Below, one piece after another: positions 1 to 7,030 of a stretch of DNA of 9,754 nucleotides. The notes beneath the pieces are model-generated. The model saw only the letters and a program-made list of their open reading frames with translations, ran no database searches and was not told the origin of the DNA. The translations under genes and the position numbers were made by a program. Source of the stretch: an uncultured Mucilaginibacter sp. (GTDB lineage Bacteria; Bacteroidota; Bacteroidia; Sphingobacteriales; Sphingobacteriaceae); the NCBI GenBank assembly GCA_903885865.1, contig CAISKH010000295.1, forward strand, positions 1-9,754, given 5' to 3'. Within the stretch, counting starts at the first letter, position 1; every line of letters begins with the position of its first letter.

Positions 1-1421
1 GGGTCCGCGTCGGGGTTAAACATATCCGGGGCAGTTTTTTGAAAATCTTGGGGCTGACAGTACTCGCCATTATTAAAAAATTTGGTATCTACCTTATTAA
101 TAAAGGTATTAAAGCCTTCATCCATCCACGCGTATTTACGCTCGTTCGAGCCTACGATCATCGGGAACCAGTTATGCCCAAATTCGTGGTTGGTTACCTC
201 CCATAGTTCGCCGGTTTGCGACTTCCAGCCGCAAAATACTATACCGGGGTATTCCATGCCACCTACCGTTCCGGCTACGTTGGTAGCAACGGGGTAAGTA
301 TATTCATACCATTGTTTGGAGTAGAGTTCTATCGCGCCCTTTACATATTCTGTAGACCGTCCCCAGGCATTTTTTCCTTCCACCTCAATAGGGTAAACCG
401 ATTGCGCCAGGGCTTTTTTTCCGCTTGGCAGGTTAATGCGTGCCGCGTCCCATATAAATGCTTTTGACGCCGCCCATGATACATCGCGGGTGTTTTTACA
501 AAAAAAATGCCAGGTCAAACTCGCTTTTTGAGGATATGATTTCTTGTTGAAAATATCAGATGAATCGCGAATGCTCACCGTTTTATCGCTCTTGGCCGCT
601 GCAGCTAACCTACCAATGGCGGTTGGCGACAATACTTCGGCCGGGTTAAGCAACTCACCGGAGCCTACTACAACCAAACCTGCGGGAGCAATAATGGTAT
701 AATCAATATTGCCATACTCCAGGTAAAACTCCGACGCGCCCATATAAGGGATCACGTTCCAGCCCATTATATCATCATAAACCTCCATGCGCGGGTACCA
801 TTGCGCAATTTGATATATCCAGCCATTTTTGGTGTTCAGCCTGCCCATGCGGTCGGTGCCGTATTCAGGAACGTCGAAGGCATAATCAATTTTTATCTCG
901 AGCTTTTTGCCGTTCGCTTTCAGCGAATCTTTCAGCTTGATCTGCATACGGGTATCGGTTACCAGGTACTCGGCTTTTTCGGCTTTACCATTTTTAATGA
1001 TGTAAACGCCCTTTATCTCGTCGCCATTGGTATAGCTTTTATTTACAAAGCGGCCTCCGGTAACCGGGCTGGTAGCCTGTCCTCTTGAATCTTCGCGGTA
1101 AATATTCTGGTCAACCTGCAGCCATAAAAACGTAAGGCCGTCCGGGCTGTTATTGGTATAATTGATAATAGCAGAACCGGTTATTCGGTGCTTCGCGGTA
1201 TCAAGCGTTACGTTTAATTTATAATCGGCACGGTTTTGCCAGTATTTCGCGCCGGGTGCTCCCGCGGCTGTGCGGTACTGGTTGCCATTATCGGGATAAA
1301 ACAAAGGCGTAAAAACCTTGTGCTGATCGTATTTTACCGGCTCAGGCACAGCATTTTGCGCTTTCGCGACATAAGCGCCGATCATAAAAAAGAGGGTGAA
1401 AATGATTTTAACAGGCTTCAT
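1..1421 (-). CDS. Secreted M1-family zinc metallopeptidase (gluzincin), C-terminus outside window
   Basis: A minus-strand frame is open from the ATG at 1419-1421 to the window edge (473 codons), so the 3' end is missing. The start is chosen because it begins a clear signal peptide: MKPVK, a hydrophobic stretch IIFTLFFMIGAYV, then AKA|QN with likely cleavage after residue 21. Residues about 50-300 resemble the M1 N-terminal beta-sandwich. The substrate-binding signature is GGMEYPG at 387-393, where classical aminopeptidases have GAMEN. The zinc site is HEFGH at 412-416 with the third ligand Glu435 in WMDEGFNTF, giving the family's HExxH-X18-E spacing; Glu413 would be the general base. The catalytic Tyr expected further downstream lies outside the window. 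Known for the family: hydrolysis of N-terminal residues from peptides. Export to the periplasm or beyond is inferred from the leader. It lies 88 bp downstream of the glucosidase gene on the same strand, but a hairpin between them suggests separate transcription. No Shine-Dalgarno sequence is visible. The family call is very secure; substrate specificity is unknown. Confidence 0.93.
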   Translation of the reverse strand, partial: MKPVKIIFTLFFMIGAYVAKAQNAVPEPVKYDQHKVFTPLFYPDNGNQYRTAAGAPGAKYWQNRADYKLNVTLDTAKHRITGSAIINYTNNSPDGLTFLWLQVDQNIYREDSRGQATSPVTGGRFVNKSYTNGDEIKGVYIIKNGKAEKAEYLVTDTRMQIKLKDSLKANGKKLEIKIDYAFDVPEYGTDRMGRLNTKNGWIYQIAQWYPRMEVYDDIMGWNVIPYMGASEFYLEYGNIDYTIIAPAGLVVVGSGELLNPAEVLSPTAIGRLAAAAKSDKTVSIRDSSDIFNKKSYPQKASLTWHFFCKNTRDVSWAASKAFIWDAARINLPSGKKALAQSVYPIEVEGKNAWGRSTEYVKGAIELYSKQWYEYTYPVATNVAGTVGGMEYPGIVFCGWKSQTGELWEVTNHEFGHNWFPMIVGSNERKYAWMDEGFNTFINKVDTKFFNNGEYCQPQDFQKTAPDMFNPDAD

Positions 1422-1459
1422 GTAGTAACTGGATTTATTTTTAATAAAAATAATATAAC

Positions 1460-1493
1460 GGCGAAAGATAAAAATTTTTTATATTATTTCGCC
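1460..1493 (-). terminator. Candidate intrinsic terminator hairpin between glucosidase and peptidase genes
   Basis: On the minus strand, GGCGAAA (from 1493) is perfectly complementary to TTTCGCC (ending at 1460). The inner segment can extend the stem through ATAAAAA/TTTTTAT with a small asymmetric internal loop. The transcript after the stem is U-rich (GTTATATTATTTTTATT). The element starts 16 bp past the glucosidase stop codon, as expected for a terminator. However, the upper stem is almost all A-T and the U tract is interrupted. It could instead be a 5' leader structure of the peptidase mRNA, whose start codon is 38 bp further on. Confidence 0.45.
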
Positions 1494-1509
1494 CCCCTCA
1501 GCTCCCCAT

Positions 1510-4119
1510 CTAAATTGTATTCAAACAATTTGCAATTAACCCTGTCCACCCGGTTTGGTGTGAGGCGCCCATTCCGCGACCATTGTCCCCGTCGAAATAT
1601 TCATAAAACACCAGGTTATCTTTAAATTGGGGGTCGGTTTGCAATTTGGCATCGCTTCCAAAAACCGCCCGGTTGCCATTTTCATCCCGCAAAAATATTT
1701 TTGACACACGGCTGTATATTTCGTTGCTTACTTGTTTAAGATCCATAAAATTCCCCGATCCCGTTGGGCACTCCACCTTAAACCCGTCGCCGTAATATTC
1801 ATAAAAGCGGTTCAGGCTTTCAATGATCATATAGTTAACCGGCATCCATACCGGACCGCGCCAATTGCTGTTACCCCCAAACGAATCGCTGTCGCTTTCG
1901 GCCGGGACGTATTTCATGCCAAATTCAACCCCGTTTACTTTTACATAATAAGGGTTATTTAAGTGATATTTTGAAACCGACCTGATACCATAAGAACTTA
2001 AAAACTCGTTCTCGTCCAGCATATATTTTAATAAGGATTTCATGCGGTAGCCACGCAGCAAACTGACGAGATGTTTGTTGTTAGCCCCTTTTTCGTTCCA
2101 GCGCGATACCTCGGCGGCCAAGTCGGGCCGGTTATCTTCAAACCATTGCATCCGGCTGCTGAAAATAGGGTTGTCGGTGATGTCTGTATCATCCAATACT
2201 TCGGTAGCAAATAAAGGCACAAGGCCCACCATGCTTCTAACCTTCATTTTTTCGGTGCTGTTATCCGGAAGGCGCAACTGATCGTAAAAAAAACCGTCTG
2301 TTTCATCCCACAAACCCTGGTTATCAGCCCCCAGGTTAGCCATTGCGCCTGCTATATAAATAAAGTGTTCAAAAAACTTGGAGGCAATGTCGGCATACGC
2401 CTTATTAGTTGTGGCCAGTTCGGCCGCTATTTTCATTAAATTAAGCGAATACATAGCCATCCAGCCTGTGCTGTCAACCTGTTCTAAATGTTCGCCCGAA
2501 GGCAACAGCGTGTTCCTGTCGAACACGCCGATATTATCCAACCCCAAAAAACCACCCTCAAAAACGTTTTTACCCGATGCATCCTTTCGGTTTACCCACC
2601 AAGTAAAATTGAGCATAAGCTTATGGAATACCCTTTCCAGGAAATAGGTATCGCCCTTGCCCTTACAGGCAGCTTTATCCAAGTTATATATTTTCCATGT
2701 AGCCATTGCATGTACAGGCGGATTGGCATCGCCAAAATCCCATTCATAGGCAGGCAGCTGACCGTTGGGGTGCATGTACCAGTCCCGTACCAGTAGCATT
2801 AATTGGTTTTTTGCAAAGGCGATATCAACATCTGCCAGGGCCAAACAGTGAAACCCCAGGTCCCACGCTGCAAACCAGGGATATTCCCATTTATCAGGCA
2901 TCGAAATAATATCCTTGTTATTTAAATGCCGCCATTTATTATTGCGCCCGTTTAAGCGCTGCGCGGGAGGCACGGGTTGCGCGGGGTCGCCGTTTAGCCA
3001 TTGATTAACGTTGTAATAATAAAACTGCTTGTTCCACAACATACCGGCAAGCGCCTGGCGCCTTATATTGGCCATGTCGGTATTGGTGTCATTTGGTATG
3101 ATATCCTGATAAAATTCATCCGCTTCAGTTATACGCGCGCCAAATATTTTGTCGAAATCAGCAAAACTGTCGCCGGCATCATTAGTTAACCGTAAGCGCA
3201 GGGTAACGCTTTGTTTTGCACGCACGGTTATGTCGTAATTAACCGCTGCTTTTGTTCCGGTATTTTTAGGGTTGATGGCAGGCGCACCAGTGGTGATATA
3301 ATCGTTTATACCATCCTTGTGGAACTGTTTGCCGCTATCATAATTATAAAGGCGCTGGGTATTGGTTTCATTGTCGCAAAACAATAAGCCGCATTCGCCA
3401 TCAGCCTTTAACCAAAACTGGCCAAGTTCTTTATGATAAATATCGATAACCCCATCCGACTCTTCTGATAACTGCGGGCGGTAATCATCATAACCCCAGG
3501 CCCAGGTGTTGCGAAACCATATGGTCGGCATCACATTTAAAGTAGCATCCTCATTGCCGCGGTTATTAACAGTGATCTTTATTAAAATATCATCGACAGC
3601 GTTTTTGGCGTATTCAGTAAAAACATCAAAGTATTCGTCATTATTAAATATACCGGTATCTATCAGTTCAAATTCCGGGTCATTACGTGTTCTTCGTTTA
3701 TTTTCATCGAGCAGGTTGCTGTAAGGATATTCCTGCTGCGGGTATTTATACAGCGTTTTCATATACGAATGCGTAGGTGTATTATCCAGATAATAATACA
3801 GTTCCTTTACATCTTCGCCATGATTGCCTTCCGGGTTGGTTAAACCAAAATAGCGTTCCTTTATAACAGGGTCTTTTTTGTTCCACAAGACGATAGCAAA
3901 GCAAAGTAATTGCTCATGGTCGCATATCCCGGCAATACCCTCTTCGCCCCAACGATAGGCTTTACTGCGCGCGGCATCATGCGTAACCGCGTTCCAGGCA
4001 TCGCCGTTCGCGCTGTAATCTTCCCGTATAGTTCCCCACTGGCGATCACTAACATAGGGGCCCCAGTTTTTCCAGCCGGGTTCTTTTAACCTTGATTGCT
4101 CTCTATTCATTAAAACCAT
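1510..4119 (-). CDS. Glucosidase, GH63/MGH1-like (alpha/alpha)6-barrel glycoside hydrolase
   Basis: This 869-residue protein matches the length and pattern of bacterial proteins annotated as glucosidase in the GH63-like/mannosylglycerate-hydrolase-like group. The N-terminus carries the typical block WGPYVSDRQWGTIREDYS near residues 20-37. A beta-sandwich-like region follows to about residue 330, then an (alpha/alpha)6 toroid. Candidate catalytic residues, by analogy with GH63 enzymes such as E. coli YgjK, are Asp420 in FAAWDLGFH as acid and Glu840 in FYEYFDGDNG near the C-terminus as base. The ending ASHQTGWTGLIANCL is also typical of the group. There is no signal peptide or membrane segment, so the enzyme is probably cytoplasmic and acts on imported oligosaccharides or glycosides; the substrate is not predictable from sequence. 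An in-frame ATG three codons in (4110) gives MNREQSRLKE, which resembles family N-termini and is an equally good or better start. No Shine-Dalgarno sequence helps decide. The gene is divergent from the quinoprotein operon. Confidence 0.9.
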   Translation of the reverse strand: MVLMNREQSRLKEPGWKNWGPYVSDRQWGTIREDYSANGDAWNAVTHDAARSKAYRWGEEGIAGICDHEQLLCFAIVLWNKKDPVIKERYFGLTNPEGNHGEDVKELYYYLDNTPTHSYMKTLYKYPQQEYPYSNLLDENKRRTRNDPEFELIDTGIFNNDEYFDVFTEYAKNAVDDILIKITVNNRGNEDATLNVMPTIWFRNTWAWGYDDYRPQLSEESDGVIDIYHKELGQFWLKADGECGLLFCDNETNTQRLYNYDSGKQFHKDGINDYITTGAPAINPKNTGTKAAVNYDITVRAKQSVTLRLRLTNDAGDSFADFDKIFGARITEADEFYQDIIPNDTNTDMANIRRQALAGMLWNKQFYYYNVNQWLNGDPAQPVPPAQRLNGRNNKWRHLNNKDIISMPDKWEYPWFAAWDLGFHCLALADVDIAFAKNQLMLLVRDWYMHPNGQLPAYEWDFGDANPPVHAMATWKIYNLDKAACKGKGDTYFLERVFHKLMLNFTWWVNRKDASGKNVFEGGFLGLDNIGVFDRNTLLPSGEHLEQVDSTGWMAMYSLNLMKIAAELATTNKAYADIASKFFEHFIYIAGAMANLGADNQGLWDETDGFFYDQLRLPDNSTEKMKVRSMVGLVPLFATEVLDDTDITDNPIFSSRMQWFEDNRPDLAAEVSRWNEKGANNKHLVSLLRGYRMKSLLKYMLDENEFLSSYGIRSVSKYHLNNPYYVKVNGVEFGMKYVPAESDSDSFGGNSNWRGPVWMPVNYMIIESLNRFYEYYGDGFKVECPTGSGNFMDLKQVSNEIYSRVSKIFLRDENGNRAVFGSDAKLQTDPQFKDNLVFYEYFDGDNGRGMGASHQTGWTGLIANCLNTI

Positions 4120-4649
4120 CCAAATTTAAACGGTTAAAGTACTTGTTATACCTTACAAAAAACAAGTATAAGCATAAACGTTATATGGGTTCAACTATTT
4201 TAAGCCCCTCTTAACTCACCATTTAAAGGGAATCTGCTATTATAAAGCGCACCTAAAATTATAGTTAAATTATTTGTTATTTATTGTTGCAACGAAATCG
4301 ATGTAGTAGCGTAACATTCTAAGTACAAAGCGATAAATTATTGTTAATATATAATATATTTGGATAGCCAATTTTAATAGAATTACGCAACAATTAGTTT
4401 ATTAATGTTTTCTTACAGCATAGGTATGCCTGCTGTTTTTTACATCAATTTGATAAAAGTGTAGTATTATTATAAAATATAACCTGATTAAACTATTGAA
4501 TAAATTTATGTTTTTCAAAACAATATATGCTATCTGTTCCGTGTCTGACCAGATCGATAAATCAAAACCAAATACCGAAGTGCCTTACCAATATATCGTT
4601 TTTACACTCCCATCAAAAAAATAACCAGAAAAAACCAGTTATAGTTATC
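4120..4649. other. AT-rich divergent intergenic region, no gene recognised
   Basis: About 530 bp separate the start of the leftward glucosidase from the chosen start of the first rightward quinoprotein. It is strongly AT-rich and contains no ORF with recognisable protein features and no tRNA- or rRNA-like sequence. It must contain promoters in both directions, but no Bacteroidota-type pair (TTG about 19 bp before TAnnTTTG) with correct spacing was found on either strand. The visible structured elements are the inverted repeat at 4140-4168 and a short GTTGCAAC palindrome at about 4285-4292. Confidence 0.7.
4140..4168. promoter_or_regulatory. Inverted repeat upstream of the glucosidase gene, possible operator
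   Basis: TACTTGTT at 4140-4147 is perfectly repeated in inverted orientation as AACAAGTA at 4161-4168, with a 13-bp spacer. The arm centres are 21 bp apart, about two helical turns, which would suit a dimeric regulator binding one DNA face. The element lies 21 bp before the glucosidase ATG at 4119, where an operator or leader hairpin would act. An 8-bp repeat in AT-rich DNA can occur by chance, so this is a weak call. Confidence 0.3.
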
Positions 4650-7016
4650 ATGAAACCAAAACCAGTTGTAATTACCCGGTCTTTCCGCTCAGCAAGCGTA
4701 AAGGCTATTTTATTGCTTTTAACCTTTACAGGTTATAGCGCAATAGCGCAGCAAGCTGTTAAAAAAAGCACAGCACCAAAGAAAAAAGCCGTGGCTTCGG
4801 CCTCAAAATCATTGATCCCCAAAGAACATACTGAATGGAGAGATTTTGGCGGCGGCCCCGACCATTCAAAATTTGTAGACTTTACACAGATCAACAAACA
4901 AAATGTGACTCAGCTCCAACCAGCCCTTATATATTCAACCGCCAATGACAAAACAGGCTATAGATTTAATCCCATTATTGTGGATAATGTAATGTATGTT
5001 ATTGCAAAAAACGGTTCGTTAGTTGCAGTAAATGCGACAACAGGTAAAGAAATATGGATACATACAAATATGAGGATTGGCCAGCGCGGAATCAATTTCT
5101 GGCAAAGCCCTGATAAAAAGCAAAAACGCCTGATCGTAACCATAGGGCAAACTTTACAGGAAATTGACGCCATTATCGGCCTGTCTATACTTTCTTTTGG
5201 TAATAATGGTTCGGTTGACCTGAAACAGGGCCTTGACCGCGACCCCTCATTGTTTCGCGTGGCAGCATCAACTTCTCCGGGTCATGTTTATAAAAACCTC
5301 ATTATTGTAGGGTCATCGCCGGGCGAAAACTTATTTTCGGGCCCAGGCCACGTGCGGGCATTTAATATCCTTACCGGGAAACAGGAATGGATATTTCATA
5401 CCATTCCAATGCCCGGCGAACCCGGTTACGAAACATGGGGTAACAAAGATTCTTATAAATATGTAGGCGCTATAAATACCTGGGGAGAAATATCAGTTGA
5501 TGAAAAAAATGGGATTGCTTTCTTCCCTTTAGGTTCACCAACTTATGATTATGATGGCGCCGACCGTGTAGGTAAGGGCTTGTATGGAAACTGTTTATTG
5601 GCGCTCGATGCCCGTACAGGTAAGCATTTATGGCACTTCCAGTTAGTACACCATGATATGTGGGATTATGATGTTACAGCCGCTCCGCAACTGATCACCG
5701 TAATGCACAAAGGTAAAAAGGTTGAAGCAGTAGCTGTAGCCGGAAAAGGTGGCTACCTATTCGCTTTCAACCGCCTTACAGGCGCGCCTTTATGGCCTAT
5801 TGAAGAACGTCCTGTTCCGAAAAGCGACATGCCCGATGAAAATGCGTGGCCAACACAACCTTTCCAACCTCAGCTACCTCCTTTTGACAGGCACCAGGTT
5901 ACAGTCGATGACATGAACCCCTACCTTTCACCTGCTAAGAAAGAAGCATTGACGAAAAGGCTGCTCGCAGCTAAATCAGCCCCGTTCCAGCCGCTTTCTG
6001 ATAAATATGAAGTATTGTCAAACCCCGGTTCAGTTGGCGGCGCCAATTATGGTAATACAGCGGCCAATCCTGATAAAGGATTGGTATATGTAATGTTCCA
6101 GGAGGTATCAGATTTTTATCTGTTAAAGAAAAGGTCCGATCAACCCCAGGGCAGAGGGCAGGGCGGCGCATTTGCGGGTAATGCAAAAGGCCAGATAGCC
6201 TATGCGCAATACTGCCAAACCTGCCATGGCGCCGACCGTGCCGGTACTGCAGAAAATGGCGGTGCGCCTACACTGCTTACATTGGCAGGCAGAGTAGACC
6301 AAACAAACTTCAAATCGGTTTTAAGTTCGGGACGTGGCCGTATGCCAAGCTTCCCTCACCTGGAAGATAGTACAGTGAATGCTATTTACGCTTACCTGGT
6401 ACCCCCAGCCGGTGGGCGCGGAGGACGCGGCGGGCGCGGCGGTGCAGGGGCTGCAGAACCTGTAATTGACGGACCGGTAGTAGCTTCGGGTGGCGCACCA
6501 ATGCCGGCCGGCGCGGCCGGAGGCGGCTTTGGAGGCGGCGGTATGAAAGATTATCCCGAGGGCTATACTGGTAAAAAAGTTCAATTTGTTGAAGCACATA
6601 ACTGGGGCGATAACCCCGGCAATATATTATCTCCGCCATGGTGCGGTATAGCGGCTTATGACCTGAATAAAGGCATCATGAAATGGAGGATAGGCCTTGG
6701 CGATGATGCCCAATCAGGCACAAAAGGTATGGGCCTAAACAATGGCACCCAAAACCACGGTATGGTTATTACTAAATCAGGTTTAGTATTCGCTACATGT
6801 AAAGATGGAAAACTAAGGGCCATTGATGCTGATAACGGCAAAGTTATATGGGAATATGACCTGGGAAGGGACGCTAACGGTATTCCTGCAATATACAAGG
6901 AAAACGGGCGAGAATATTTAGTAGTATGCGCAACAGGCGGATTAACAGACAAGACAAAGGCTGAGGCAGATGTGCCTAAAGGGTATATTGCATTTGCATT
7001 GCCTGAAAAGAAATAG
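4650..7016 (+). CDS. PQQ-dependent quinoprotein dehydrogenase with internal c-type cytochrome domain (array copy 1)
   Basis: This 788-residue protein starts at the ATG at 4650, which begins a signal peptide: basic n-region, VKAILLLLTFTGYS, then AIA|QQ with cleavage after residue 33. The frame is open to an ATG at 4527, but the extra 41 residues look non-coding. A Lys/Ala-rich linker leads into the first propeller strand (WRDFGGGPDHSKF, TQINKQNV). Compared from memory with E. coli glucose dehydrogenase, Trp278 (NTW), Asp339 (HHDMWDYD) and Lys366 match Trp404, Asp466 and Lys493; the Asp-Lys spacing of 27 is the same. The position of Asn607 appears to be Met482. A cytochrome c domain follows at about 510-585, with CQTCH at 522-526 and probable axial Met565. 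Then comes a Gly/Arg-rich linker (588-631), and the last blades (SPPWCGIAAYD, GREYLVVCATGG) close the propeller. The enzyme should oxidise a sugar or alcohol in the periplasm, PQQ passing electrons to heme. Substrate unknown. First gene of the array. Confidence 0.9.
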   Translation: MKPKPVVITRSFRSASVKAILLLLTFTGYSAIAQQAVKKSTAPKKKAVASASKSLIPKEHTEWRDFGGGPDHSKFVDFTQINKQNVTQLQPALIYSTANDKTGYRFNPIIVDNVMYVIAKNGSLVAVNATTGKEIWIHTNMRIGQRGINFWQSPDKKQKRLIVTIGQTLQEIDAIIGLSILSFGNNGSVDLKQGLDRDPSLFRVAASTSPGHVYKNLIIVGSSPGENLFSGPGHVRAFNILTGKQEWIFHTIPMPGEPGYETWGNKDSYKYVGAINTWGEISVDEKNGIAFFPLGSPTYDYDGADRVGKGLYGNCLLALDARTGKHLWHFQLVHHDMWDYDVTAAPQLITVMHKGKKVEAVAVAGKGGYLFAFNRLTGAPLWPIEERPVPKSDMPDENAWPTQPFQPQLPPFDRHQVTVDDMNPYLSPAKKEALTKRLLAAKSAPFQPLSDKYEVLSNPGSVGGANYGNTAANPDKGLVYVMFQEVSDFYLLKKRSDQPQGRGQGGAFAGNAKGQIAYAQYCQTCHGADRAGTAENGGAPTLLTLAGRVDQTNFKSVLSSGRGRMPSFPHLEDSTVNAIYAYLVPPAGGRGGRGGRGGAGAAEPVIDGPVVASGGAPMPAGAAGGGFGGGGMKDYPEGYTGKKVQFVEAHNWGDNPGNILSPPWCGIAAYDLNKGIMKWRIGLGDDAQSGTKGMGLNNGTQNHGMVITKSGLVFATCKDGKLRAIDADNGKVIWEYDLGRDANGIPAIYKENGREYLVVCATGGLTDKTKAEADVPKGYIAFALPEKK
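6411..6545 (+). repeat. Gly/Arg-rich low-complexity coding segment in copy 1
   Basis: Codons from 6411 encode GGRGGRGGRGGAGAA, and after a conserved block (DGPVVASGGAPM) a second Gly/Ala run AGAAGGGFGGGGM. The DNA here is locally GC-rich and built of short GGC/CGC repeats, unlike the surrounding gene. Copy 2 has no Gly-rich sequence at the same place, between the cytochrome domain and the last propeller blades, so this is either an expansion specific to copy 1 or a loss from copy 2. It probably forms a flexible interdomain linker. Confidence 0.8.
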
Positions 7017-7030
7017 TTATAATAGATTGT

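Noticed and set aside
1463..1470. TATCTTTC on the minus strand as a -7 promoter box for the peptidase
   Set aside because: It differs from TAnnTTTG at the last base, has no TTG at the proper distance, and overlaps the hairpin at 1460-1493, which is a better explanation for the sequence.
1236..1625. 129-codon plus-strand ORF across the gap between peptidase and glucosidase
   Set aside because: It is antisense to the start of the peptidase and the end of the glucosidase, both strongly supported, and its translation has no recognisable features.
4121..4128. TAAATTTG (-7-like) on the minus strand just before the glucosidase ATG
   Set aside because: It is one base from the first ATG and the nearest upstream TTG is 27 bp away, too far for a normal -33 element. 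It would only make sense for a nearly leaderless transcript from the ATG at 4110.
4355..4362. TATATTTG, an exact match to the Bacteroidota -7 element TAnnTTTG, plus strand
   Set aside because: No TTG lies at the expected distance upstream (the nearest is only 11 bp away), it is almost 290 bp from the start codon, and such a match is expected by chance in this AT-rich stretch.
4527..4649. Upstream in-frame ATG giving 41 extra residues on quinoprotein copy 1
   Set aside because: The extra segment has no signal-peptide or domain character. The ATG at 4650 begins a proper signal peptide aligned with the leaders of copies 2 and 3.
6656..6952. Antisense ORFs recurring in the quinoprotein copies (for example 6656-6952 and 8986-9216, minus strand)
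   Set aside because: Their translations resemble each other only because the sense paralogues are similar. They have no domain features and lie fully within strongly supported genes.
4650..7016. Methanol/ethanol dehydrogenase type (with vicinal Cys-Cys disulfide)
   Set aside because: No adjacent Cys pair is present, and the WDYD...K spacing and the TQPF block follow the glucose dehydrogenase (Gcd) pattern instead.
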